Source of the DNA: Trebonia sp963843745
Lineage (GTDB): Bacteria; Actinomycetota; Actinomycetes; Streptosporangiales; Streptosporangiaceae
Length of the DNA stretch: 64,000 nucleotides
Assembly: GCA_963843745.1 (NCBI GenBank)
Contig: CAWJLP010000007.1
Span: 744,001 to 808,000, forward strand
Direction of reading: 5' to 3'
The position numbers and the translations under genes were made by a program. This document shows, one piece after another, positions 41,350 to 49,506 of this stretch (its first letter is position 1; every line of letters starts with the position of its first letter). Under the pieces are notes generated by a model. That model had not been told where the DNA came from. It ran no database searches and was given only the letters and a program-made list of their open reading frames with translations.

Positions 41350-41445
41350 CTAGGTCTGGTCATGGTGCCTCGTATCGGCCTGGCCGGCGTCCAGCCGGCG
41401 CACGGAGATCAGGCAAAGCCCGAGGTCGCGGACTTTGGTCAGACA
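41350..41445 (-). pseudogene. YEIRV-type small protein, C-terminal relic
   Basis: The minus strand carries LTKVRDLGLCLISVRRLDAG and then QADTRHHDQT before TAG (41350-41352), matching the C-terminal half of the protein at 42213-42458 (LTKVRDLGLCLICVRRLD). The N-terminal half is missing. It is the third copy of this family in the window. Confidence 0.65.
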
Positions 41446-41549
41446 GCCCCGTGCTCAGGACGACGCCACCGGCCTCGGCTGCTACGACACGCTGGCCGGC
41501 GACATCTGGCGCCCGCACCGAGCCGGGGTGGCCGTTCTGGGCCGGGCCT

Positions 41550-41944
41550 TCAGGAGTATCTGGCGAGAGCCTGCGCCGGGTCACCGTACGCCTGCATCCG
41601 CACGATGAGGCCATTGCTGAAGGTGAACACATCCGCGACGGTCACATCCCGGACCGTGCCATCGGCCAGGCGGCCGTAGACATGGTGGACTGGACCACGA
41701 CGATGTCGTTTCCCCGCCGGGTGGCGGCCGGTTCAGAGACGAGTTCGGCCCACAAGGATCGTGAGTCCCGCAGGTAACCGGCGACCGCGGCCGGGCCCGA
41801 GCGGCGGCCGCCGTAAGGGAACTGCTCGGGCTCGATCCACTCGACATGGGGGTGGAGCCCGGCGATGGCCTGATCGATGTCGCCCCGCGCGAAGGCCGCA
41901 TACGCGGTCAGTACTACGGCGATCTCTGGGTCAGGGTCGTTCAT
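41550..41944 (-). pseudogene. SnoaL-like (NTF2-fold) protein with one frameshift
   Basis: From ATG 41944 (GGAGG upstream) the first frame gives NDPDPEIAVVLTAYAAFARG, LHPHVEWIEPEQFPYGG and RRGNDIVVVQ. At about 41693 one base is missing; the next frame supplies VHHVYGRLADGTVRDVTVAD, VFTFSNGLIVRMQAYGD and PAQALARYS to a stop at 41550. Joined, it is a normal 131-residue SnoaL-like fold. As it stands the protein would stop early at 41642. It is either a pseudogene or a base-call error. Confidence 0.75.
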
Positions 41945-42212
41945 GTCCAGCCTCCGTCGTGGCCGTCTACGTGTAGATCCCCAGGCTGTCCGGCCTGGCA
42001 TTGTGCTGAGGAATGTTCCGGGAGCAGATCTTGGACGTGAAATGATCTTGGTTGAGGCACATGGATAGCACGCAGATGCGCAGTGGCCTGTGCTGAGTTC
42101 CTGGTGCCGAGGGGCAACCAGCCGGGCACGTCTGCAGCATGGACCCGGCGAGGGCTACCAGTCCTTCGCTGTGGCCTGCGATTGCCCGGCCTTGGCCAGC
42201 TTGGGCCTAGTG

Positions 42213-42458
42213 TCACGACGGTCCCCCGTTTCGGTCCTGGGCGGTGTCCAGCCGGCGCACACAGATCAGGCAGAGCCCGAGGTCGCGCACTTTGGTCAGC
42301 AGCCCGTGCAGCGCGGGCTGGTCCGCGAGCAGGCCGTAGATGACCGTCTCCTCGCCCTCGCCGATGACCTGGAGGCCGTCGAACCAGGCGATCCACCGGC
42401 TGTCCAGGACGCCGTTGACCCGGATCTCGTAACGGGCAGGTCCGCCCGAGGCGCTCAT
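42213..42458 (-). CDS. YEIRV-type small alpha/beta protein (intact copy)
   Basis: 81 residues from ATG 42458 (GTG 42461 precedes it). Sequence: RYEIRVNGVLDSRWIAWFDG, LQVIGEGEETVIYGLLADQP, ALHGLLTKVRDLGLCLICVR. The beta-alpha-beta-beta-alpha-beta order resembles an ACT-like or ferredoxin-like single domain. This family recurs in actinomycetes; its function is unknown to me. It is the third gene of the copy-D operon. Confidence 0.65.
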   Translation of the reverse strand: MSASGGPARYEIRVNGVLDSRWIAWFDGLQVIGEGEETVIYGLLADQPALHGLLTKVRDLGLCLICVRRLDTAQDRNGGPS

Positions 42459-42465
42459 CACAGCC

Positions 42466-42537
42466 TCAGCCGCTGGCCGGGCCGGGTTGCTGCCGCCGCA
42501 TCGCCGGCTTGCGGCCCGGCGGCGGGACGCGGGTCAT
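42466..42537 (-). CDS. Possible 23-residue peptide in the copy-D operon
   Basis: ATG 42537 overlaps the stop of the upstream small gene (ATGA), and the frame (MTRVPPPGRKPAMRRQQPG and on) ends five bases before the YEIRV gene start region. The tight spacing suggests translational relay from one gene to the next. The peptide itself is Pro/Arg-rich and may have no function. Confidence 0.25.
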   Translation of the reverse strand: MTRVPPPGRKPAMRRQQPGPASG

Positions 42538-42779
42538 GGCGTGTTCCGCGCGCTGGTGTCGCCCGGGGCGGGCAGGTGGCTGCCGGTCAGCCGAGGCCCG
42601 TCGAGGCTGGGTGTCCACGCCAGCGGCCCGGTTTGCTCGGCGGCGACGCGGCTGGACTGCCAGAACAGCTCCCACATCAAGACCTGCTCGTGGTGGATGG
42701 CCCGCAGGGCCGCCGTTGCGCAGCGGGCGGCGCGCCACACGGCTGCGGCGTGGCGCCAGGTGGGCTGGCTAGCTGTCAT
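42534..42779 (-). CDS. Small hypothetical protein in the copy-D operon
   Basis: 81 residues from ATG 42779, with GAGGTG about seven bases upstream. The first half is a single long helix (WRHAAAVWRAARCATAALRA, IHHEQVLMWELFWQSSR); the second half is Pro/Gly-rich. It follows the shared promoter and a 12-codon leader. The corresponding gene is missing after element E, where leader and YEIRV gene are adjacent. Function unknown. Confidence 0.5.
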   Translation of the reverse strand: MTASQPTWRHAAAVWRAARCATAALRAIHHEQVLMWELFWQSSRVAAEQTGPLAWTPSLDGPRLTGSHLPAPGDTSARNTP

Positions 42780-42784
42780 CAAGA

Positions 42785-42823
42785 TCACCTCGTGGTCTGT
42801 GTGGCAGGGCTGAGGGCAGCCAT
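42785..42823 (-). CDS. 12-codon leader peptide after element D
   Basis: MAALSPATQTTR with AAGGGC upstream, ending a few bases before the next gene. The same start (MAAL) is preserved after element E. It may be a translated leader or only a conserved untranslated segment. Confidence 0.25.
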   Translation of the reverse strand: MAALSPATQTTR

Positions 42824-42862
42824 TCCTGCCCTTGGCGCGGTTGTGTTTTCCTTCACCTGTGC

Positions 42863-42919
42863 ACGGTAGGAGCGGACGGGCGGGCTGGGCGTCACCCGAA
42901 GGTGGCACAGGAGTGGAAT
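42863..42919 (-). promoter_or_regulatory. LAL-regulon promoter element, copy D
   Basis: Minus strand: ATTCCAC (42913-42919), 8 bases, CACCTTCGGGTG (42893-42904), 24 bases, TACCGT (42863-42868). A degraded second box (CACCTTTCGG) sits at 42941-42950. It drives the small-protein/YEIRV operon leftward and lies about 210 bases from the divergent LAL gene at 43127. Confidence 0.65.
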
Positions 42920-43126
42920 CTTCGACAGCCGGCAAGGTGGCACCTTTCGGACCAGCGGGCCTGGCGGCCGCTAGGCCCGGGTGGTACCGGTACCCGGCCG
43001 ATACCGGCCGGGTTTCAGGAAGGCCTGGTCGGCGGAACCCAGGGCCGCCATCAGCAGGCCGTTACACTGATCACACCCTGGCGGCGGCGCTGGCCGTTGC
43101 CAGGCGCACTGAAGGGTGGGCCGCCG

Positions 43127-45910
43127 ATGGCTGAGCCGCCCGCGGCGGCCCCTGGCGGGTTTGCCACGGCCGAGCAGGATGTCCTGCTGGCCACGAAGCT
43201 GCACGTGCCCGGCCCGCGGCCGGGATTTGTGCCCCGCCCGCGGCTGGCTGCCCGGCTGGAGGACGGGCTGGCGCGGGGGGTGGTGCTGGTGTGTGCTCCG
43301 GCCGGATCCGGGAAAACCGTGCTGCTGGCCGACTGGGCCCGCCGCGCCGGGCGGCCGGTGGCGTGGCTGTCGCTGGATGCCGCCGACAACGACCCGGCCC
43401 GGTTCTGGCGGCAGGTGGTCGCCGCGCTGGGCCGGGCACGCCCGGGCACAGCAGAGCTGGCCGGGCCGGCGCTGGGCCCGCTGGTACCGTCCTCGCCTAA
43501 CGGGTTGGTGACCGCGCTGATCAACGAACTGGCCGACCAGCCCGGCGACGACGAGGCAGTCCTGGTTCTCGACGACTACCACCTAATTGACTCCCAGCCG
43601 GTCCACGATTCGGTGGTGTTCCTGATGGAGCATCTGCCTGGGGGGTTTCGGCTGGTGGTGGCGAGCCGGTCCGACCCGCCGCTGCCGCTAGCGAGGCTGC
43701 GGGCCCGCGCTCAGCTCGCCGAGCTGCGGATCGCCGAGCTGCGCTTCACCACGGACGAGGCGGGGGCGCTGCTGCACTCGGCGACCGGCGCTGACCTGCC
43801 AGGGCAGGCGGTGGCGGCATTGACGGCCCGCACCGAGGGCTGGGCAGCCGGACTGCAGCTGGCTGGGCTGTCGCTGCGCGGGCAACAAGACAAAGCCGGG
43901 TTCGTGGCCGCGTTCGGCGGCAGCCACCGCTTCGTGCTGGACTACCTGGCCGATGAGGTCCTTGCCGGCCAGACCGGGCAGGTGCGCGCGTTCCTGCTGG
44001 AAACTTCGGTGCTGGAGCGGCTGTCGGGAGAGTTGTGTGATGCGGTCACCGACCGGACCGGCAGCCAGGCGATGCTCGAGCAGGTCGAGCGGGCCGGGTT
44101 GTTCTTGGTGCCGCTGGATGAGGTGCGCGGCTGGTGGCGCTATCACCACCTGTTCGCCGACCTCCTGCGCGCGCGGCTCCAGGCTGAGCAGCCCGGCCGG
44201 GTGAAGGCGCTGCACGGGGCCGCGGCCGCCTGGCACGACGAACGCGGGCTGGCCGACGATGCTGTACGCCACGCGCTAGCTGCCGGGGACCCGGCCTGGG
44301 CGGCCCGACTGATCGAGCGCCATTTCGACGCGGTATTCCTCCAGGGCGAAAGAGCAACGATCCAGCGGTGGCTCGCCGCGCTGCCCACCGATCTGCCCCG
44401 ATCCCGGCCGCGGCTGGGCCTGGGCCAAACGTGGCTGGCGGTGCTCAGCGGCCAGATGGAAACGGCCAGCATCGCGCTCAAGGCCGCAGAATCGGCGTCC
44501 GCTGAGGCTGTCCAAGAGCCTTTCGAGCCGTCAGCGGGGGATGCCGCGAGCCTGCTGGCGAACATTCTTGCGTCGGTCGCCATTGGTCAGGCCTGGCTGG
44601 CGTACTTGCGCGGCGACGCCGACGGGATGGCCGCATTCGCGTCGCAGGCCCGCAGCGAGCTAGCCGACGGCGACAAGATGCTGAACTTGTTCTACCACCT
44701 GGAGCTGGCCCTGGCCGACTGGCTGGGCGGTCGGCTCGACGCTGCCGAGCGCGGCTTGGTTTCTACCGTCGCGGGGCTGCGGGCGGCCGGTGAGCGCGGC
44801 TTCGCCGTAGCGGCCTCCCATCTCCTGGGGCATATCCAGGTGGCGCGGGGCCGCCTGGACGCCGCGCTTGGCACCTACCAGGCGGCGCTAGAGATCGTCG
44901 CCGCTGGGCCCGGCCGTCCGGCACCGCCCGTTGCAGGCATCGCGTATGTGGGCATGGCGGGGGTGGAATACCAGCGGGGCGAGCTCGATGCCGCGTTGCG
45001 GCACGTCACCGAGGGCATCGCACTGCTCCGGCCGGCCGGTTACACCTCGCCGATGGCCACCGGTCTGGCCACGTTGGCGTGGATCCGGCAGGCGAGGGGC
45101 GATACGGCCGGGGCACTTGAGGCGATCGGTGAGGCAGAGCAGGTCGCGCCGAGCCCGGCCGTGGCTGATTTGTCCAACCCCCTACCCGCGCAGCGGGCCA
45201 GGCTGCTGCTGGCCCAGGGTGACGCGGCCGCGGCGGCCCGATGGGCGCAGCAGCAGGGCCTGGACGCCGACGACGAACCGGGTTACCCGCGGGAGCGGGA
45301 ATATCTGGTGCTGGCCCGGGTCCTGCTCGCCGAAGACCGCCCAACGCGGGCCCTTGCGCTGCTCGAGCGCCTGCTCCAAGCCGCAGTCACCCAAGACCGT
45401 ATCGGCAGCGTCATCGAAGTCCAGGCGCTGCGGGCCCTGGCACTGGCGGCCGGCGGCGACGAGCCCGCCGCGGTAGCTGCCCTGGCCGAGGCGCTCACCC
45501 TCGCGTGCCCGCAGGGCTACGCCCGGGTCTTCGCTGACGAGGCGGCGCCGATGAGGGCGCTGCTGGGCCGGCTGATCGCCGCGCAACGTGTAGAGCCGTC
45601 CCCGGCCCGGCGCGTCCCGCCCGGTTGCCTGCCCCAGATCGTGCAGGCGTTCGACCCCGAACCCGCCGCGCCGGGCTCCGGGCGGCGCGCCGCCCCGGCA
45701 GTGCCCGGCCTGGCCGAGCCGCTGACCGGCCGCGAGCTGGAGGTGCTGCGGCTGCTCGCCACCGGCAAGTCCAACCAGCGCATCGCCCACGACCTGGTGG
45801 TGACGCTCAACACGGTCAAAAAGCACGTCACCCACGTCCTGGGCAAGCTCGGCGCCGCCAACCGTACCGAGGCCGTAGCCCGCGGACGCGACCTGGGCCT
45901 GATCCCCTGA
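43127..45910 (+). CDS. LAL-type LuxR regulator (MalT-like ATPase), second full copy
   Basis: 927 residues from ATG 43127; AAGGGTGGG lies upstream, and the longer frame to 42902 crosses element D. ATKLHVPGPRPGFVPRPRL at 22-40, Walker A APAGSGKT at 57-64, Walker B VLVLDDYH at 145-152, TPR-like middle, C-terminal HTH LTGRELEVLRLLATGKSNQR with VKKHVTHVLGKLGAANRTEA. It is a close paralogue of the LAL at 26.2 kb. Divergent from the copy-D operon, it is the natural candidate to activate it through CACCTTCGGGTG. Confidence 0.92.
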   Translation: MAEPPAAAPGGFATAEQDVLLATKLHVPGPRPGFVPRPRLAARLEDGLARGVVLVCAPAGSGKTVLLADWARRAGRPVAWLSLDAADNDPARFWRQVVAALGRARPGTAELAGPALGPLVPSSPNGLVTALINELADQPGDDEAVLVLDDYHLIDSQPVHDSVVFLMEHLPGGFRLVVASRSDPPLPLARLRARAQLAELRIAELRFTTDEAGALLHSATGADLPGQAVAALTARTEGWAAGLQLAGLSLRGQQDKAGFVAAFGGSHRFVLDYLADEVLAGQTGQVRAFLLETSVLERLSGELCDAVTDRTGSQAMLEQVERAGLFLVPLDEVRGWWRYHHLFADLLRARLQAEQPGRVKALHGAAAAWHDERGLADDAVRHALAAGDPAWAARLIERHFDAVFLQGERATIQRWLAALPTDLPRSRPRLGLGQTWLAVLSGQMETASIALKAAESASAEAVQEPFEPSAGDAASLLANILASVAIGQAWLAYLRGDADGMAAFASQARSELADGDKMLNLFYHLELALADWLGGRLDAAERGLVSTVAGLRAAGERGFAVAASHLLGHIQVARGRLDAALGTYQAALEIVAAGPGRPAPPVAGIAYVGMAGVEYQRGELDAALRHVTEGIALLRPAGYTSPMATGLATLAWIRQARGDTAGALEAIGEAEQVAPSPAVADLSNPLPAQRARLLLAQGDAAAAARWAQQQGLDADDEPGYPREREYLVLARVLLAEDRPTRALALLERLLQAAVTQDRIGSVIEVQALRALALAAGGDEPAAVAALAEALTLACPQGYARVFADEAAPMRALLGRLIAAQRVEPSPARRVPPGCLPQIVQAFDPEPAAPGSGRRAAPAVPGLAEPLTGRELEVLRLLATGKSNQRIAHDLVVTLNTVKKHVTHVLGKLGAANRTEAVARGRDLGLIP

Positions 45911-46071
45911 CGCCACCCCCGGCCGGCCCGGTATCACCCCGACCGGCGCTGCTCGCCGAGCTCGGCGTGGACCGGCCCGCCGTCCGCCAGCGCCTCGGCC
46001 TGCCGCGGGCGTCATGCCCGGGCTCGGAGCGGCGGTGTTGATCTCTGGCCAGGATCTGGCATTGTGCGGCT

Positions 46072-46467
46072 ATGCTCTCATCCCGCCGCCTGGGTGACCT
46101 CGGGCTCGCCTCTTGAACCCCAAATCGGCTTCTCCCGCGCCGTACGCGCAGGCCCGTACGTCTGCGTGGCCGGCACCGCGCCGATCGCGGAGGGCGGCGG
46201 CACTGCAGCCCCGGCGACGTCTACGCCCAGTCGGTCCGTTGCCTCGACACCGCCGGACAAGCACTCCACGAGGCAGGCGCCGCGCTGGCCAACGTGGTCC
46301 GCACCCGGGTGATGCTCACCGACATCCGGCAATGGAAGCAGGCCGCCCGCGCCCACGCGGAGCGGTTCGCCCAGGTCCGGCCCGCCACCACCTTCATCGA
46401 GGTCTCACGCTTCGTCGATCCGCAATGGCTGGTGGAGTTCGAAGTAGGCGCGATCATCCCGGACTAG
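46072..46467 (+). pseudogene. RidA-family protein with two frameshifts
   Basis: ATG 46072 starts MLSSRRL; an extra G near 46093 shifts the frame to VTSGSPLEPQIGFSRAVRAG and PYVCVAGTAPIAEGGGTAAP. A missing base near 46205 shifts it again to GDVYAQSVRCLDTAGQALHE, AALANVVRTRVMLTDIRQWK and VEFEVGAIIPD, stopping at 46467. Together this is a full 130-residue RidA (imine deaminase) fold with the key Arg in NVVRTRVML. Two indels make it a pseudogene unless the sequence is wrong. Confidence 0.8.
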
Positions 46468-47213
46468 CGGCCCGCACGCCTGCCACTACCAGCGGCATGG
46501 GGGCAGCGACCCGGAACAGCAGCAGTGTTCATGGGCCTGGCCCGGGCAATGGCTTTGGATACCGTTGGCCTGTGCCCGACCGGAGTGTGGGGGTGGCCGG
46601 CCAGGCCGGCCGCGCGGGGGAACCGGCGCCCGGGGGCTCTCCGCGCTGGCTCGGCAGGCGGCGGCGAAGACGCGTGCAGTATCGGGGAGGGTCCACGATC
46701 ACGCCGTCGTCACTCCACTGATCGGTTTGGCGGCGGCGAGGGAAGAGTGCGGCACCGGCATCTTCCTCAAGTGCGAGCACCACCGACGACACGACCACCC
46801 GCCAGGAACTCGGGATCGAACCGCCGCCGCTCGGGCAGACACTTGCGGACACGATCCGCTGGATGGTGCAGGTGAGGCATCTCCCCGCAAGACTGCCCGG
46901 CGACATCCCCCAGCACATAACCGGGTTATCGGTACACGCCACAGCAATATGGAACCCGGATGCGGCTGCGCGCAGAGTCGGCGATCGGCATCAGTCTCCT
47001 CGGAGGGTCGACAACGATCCGTTATCTGCCTCGCTGCAGTCACTGCGTAAAGCTGATCCGCTGGCCGCTGGGACGGGCTTCAGGTGTCGCGGTGCGCGGC
47101 ATGATCACGAGGCCGCTCGCCTCAGTGGTGGGGTTGGGCCGGGGAGGCTTGCATCTGCCGCCGCTCGGGGCATGCTTGACGGTAATCGGCGGGAGGAGAA
47201 GGCGGGGGGCGTG
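46468..47213. other. Gap upstream of the WD40 kinase
   Basis: No intact gene. It holds a fragment that resembles the C-terminus of an NAD-dependent epimerase (separate entry). The kinase promoter should lie in the right-hand half, where no clear motif is seen. Confidence 0.4.
46775..46905 (+). pseudogene. Possible NAD-dependent epimerase C-terminal fragment
   Basis: One frame reads TTRQELGIEPPPLGQTLADT and IRWMVQVRHLPARL, a pattern that closes many extended-SDR epimerase/dehydratase proteins (ELG-x-P then adjacent helix with ADTIRWM). Nothing upstream matches the rest of such a protein. Identification is by eye only. Confidence 0.35.
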
Positions 47214-49496
47214 ATGAGCGAGGAGATTTCGGGGGCCGGGCCTTTTGCCGGTTTTCCTCTCGGGTCGCGGGTTGCGGGTTACCGCCTGGAGGAGCAGATC
47301 GGGCAGGGCGGGATGGCGGTTGTCTTCCGGGCGCTGGATGAGCGGCTGGGGCGGCTGGTGGCACTGAAGGTGCTAGCGCCGGCGCTGGCGGCCGACGAGT
47401 CGTTCCGGCAGCGTTTCATCCGGGAGTCGCGGTCTGCGGCGGCGGTGGATGATCCTCATGTCATCCCGGTGTTCGAGGCCGGCGAGGCGGACGGGGTGCT
47501 GTTCATCGCCATGCGGTACGTGCCGGGCGGCGACGTCGGCACGCTGGTGCGCAGGGAAGGCCCGCTGCCGGCGGCGCGGGCGGGGGCGATTATTTCCGCG
47601 GTGGCCTCGGCGCTGGATGCCGCTCATGCGGCCGGACTGGTGCACCGTGATGTCAAGCCCGCCAACATGCTCATCGATGTCCGGCCCGGCCGGCCCGATC
47701 ATGTGTACCTGTCAGATTTCGGGCTCACCCGGGGCGCGCGGTCATCGACCGGCCTGACCAGCACGGGTTTCTTTCTGGGCACGCTGGATTACTGCGCACC
47801 GGAGCAGATCCAGGGCCTGGGTGCCGATGCGCGGACCGATGAGTACGCGCTGGCGTGCGCGGCGTTCGTGCTGCTGTCGGGTGAGCCGCCGTATCCCCGC
47901 GATGAGGGAACGGCGGTGATGTACGCGCAACTGTCGGAGCCGCCGCCGCGGCTGAGCGAGCGGCCCCCTGGCTTTCCGCCGGCAGCCGACGGCGTGCTGG
48001 CGCGGGCCCTGGCGAAGGCACCTGAGGATCGTTATCCCAGCTGCGGGGAATTCGCCAGCGCGCTAGGCGCGGCTCTCGAGCTCGGGCACGATGACGCTGG
48101 CCATGGCGGCAGCCCGGTGCCGGACCACCCGCCGACGGAGCTTTCCCATACCAGCGATCCGGACCAACGCCTCGCCGCGTTCGGTGCCGCTACCGTGTCG
48201 CGGCAACTGCCCACAAGTGCGCCGGGTGCGGCAGCGGGACAGGCGGGCACGGGCTTGCCCGGGGAACGAGACGGCGGAACCGGCCGCGACGCCCCCCGGA
48301 ACGGCGGGCCGTCGGCGGGCGGGAACCGGCGCCGTCACGCTGGCATGTTCGCCATCGGGGCGGCTGCCATCCTGGCCTTGGGAGGTGTCATCGCCGCGGT
48401 CATCGTGGCAAACGCCATGGGCCGCAGCCCCGCTCCCGCGGCAAGTTCCGGCCATGTCAGCCAGCCCGCCGTCACGGCGGCTGGCCAGGGCTCTGTGGCG
48501 GCAAGGTCTCAGCGCCCCGCGTCCAGCATCTCGGCCAGCCCGGCTGCCAGCAGCTCCGCGAATCAGGGCACGGCCCCCCAGATGATCGTCCGTACCCTCT
48601 CCGACCCGGGCACCGGGACAAGGCACGTCAATTCGGTGGCGTTCAGCCCCGACGGCAGCACGCTCGCCACCGGCGACTCTGACGGCACCGCCTATCTATG
48701 GTCGGCCGGCACAGGGCGCCTTCTCACCGTGCTTCGCGGTGGCGGCGGCGCGAAAATCTTCGCGGTGGCGTTCAGTGCTAACGGCGCGATGGTAGCCACC
48801 GGTTACGGAAACGGCAGCACGTCCCTGTGGAACGCCGCCACGGGGCAGATGATCGCCACGATCCACGATCCCGGCGGCAAGGCCGTCAACTCGGTGGCGT
48901 TCAGCCCCGACGGCAGCACGCTCGCCACCGGCGATGCGGACGGCAGCGCGTATCTATGGGATATCGCCAGCGGCGGGCAGACGATCTCACTGGCCCATGC
49001 CCTGGCCGACCCCACTGGAGCGGGAATCTGGGCACTGGCATTCAGCCCCGACGGCAAAACGCTGGCCACCGGCGACTACCACAGCAACACCTACCTGTGG
49101 GACGCCGCCGCCCCCACGGGAACCCCGGCCGGTTCCCTGACCGTCGCGGGAGATCAGGACGTCACGGCGGTCGCGTTCAGCGCGGACGGCACGATGATCG
49201 CGACCGGAGATTCCGGCGGCACCGCATACCTGTGGAACCTCGCCAGCCAGACCCATACGGTCATCTCCGAGCCACGTACCATCTGGGCGGTGGCGTTCAG
49301 CAAGAGCGGCATGCTCGCGGTCGGCGACGCCGACGGCAGCACATACCTGCGGGCCACCACCGGAGATTACACGACGACCCTGACTGATCCGGCGAGCGGG
49401 AGCCAGGGCGTCGGCGCGGTGGCGTTCAGCCCCGACGGGCGGCTGCTGGCGACCGGGGACACTAACGGCACTACCTACCTGTGGCGAGTCAGCTGA
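47214..49496 (+). CDS. Membrane Ser/Thr kinase with C-terminal WD40 repeats
   Basis: 760 residues from ATG 47214 (GTG 47211 is adjacent). Kinase domain about 20-285: glycine loop IGQGGMAVV (29-37), Lys52 in LVALKVL, HRDVKPANM from 144, DFG 168-170, APEQ activation-segment end. A single membrane helix at about 377-402 (MFAIGAAAILALGGVIAAVI) leads to a Ser/Ala-rich stalk and seven or so WD40-like blades (for example VNSVAFSPDGSTLATGDSDG), probably an extracytoplasmic sensor. All catalytic residues are present. Its signal is unknown; it stands alone in its transcript. Confidence 0.92.
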   Translation: MSEEISGAGPFAGFPLGSRVAGYRLEEQIGQGGMAVVFRALDERLGRLVALKVLAPALAADESFRQRFIRESRSAAAVDDPHVIPVFEAGEADGVLFIAMRYVPGGDVGTLVRREGPLPAARAGAIISAVASALDAAHAAGLVHRDVKPANMLIDVRPGRPDHVYLSDFGLTRGARSSTGLTSTGFFLGTLDYCAPEQIQGLGADARTDEYALACAAFVLLSGEPPYPRDEGTAVMYAQLSEPPPRLSERPPGFPPAADGVLARALAKAPEDRYPSCGEFASALGAALELGHDDAGHGGSPVPDHPPTELSHTSDPDQRLAAFGAATVSRQLPTSAPGAAAGQAGTGLPGERDGGTGRDAPRNGGPSAGGNRRRHAGMFAIGAAAILALGGVIAAVIVANAMGRSPAPAASSGHVSQPAVTAAGQGSVAARSQRPASSISASPAASSSANQGTAPQMIVRTLSDPGTGTRHVNSVAFSPDGSTLATGDSDGTAYLWSAGTGRLLTVLRGGGGAKIFAVAFSANGAMVATGYGNGSTSLWNAATGQMIATIHDPGGKAVNSVAFSPDGSTLATGDADGSAYLWDIASGGQTISLAHALADPTGAGIWALAFSPDGKTLATGDYHSNTYLWDAAAPTGTPAGSLTVAGDQDVTAVAFSADGTMIATGDSGGTAYLWNLASQTHTVISEPRTIWAVAFSKSGMLAVGDADGSTYLRATTGDYTTTLTDPASGSQGVGAVAFSPDGRLLATGDTNGTTYLWRVS

Positions 49497-49506
49497 GACC
49501 GAGGGT

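Noticed and set aside
42902..43126. N-terminal extension of LAL2 to 42902
   Set aside because: It would run through promoter element D; ATG 43127 matches the start of the paralogue and has a ribosome site.
45945..46041. LLAELGVDRPAVRQRLGL-like frame after LAL2, resembling a Clp N-terminal fragment
   Set aside because: Only about 20 residues match by impression and nothing around it supports a Clp gene; too short to call.
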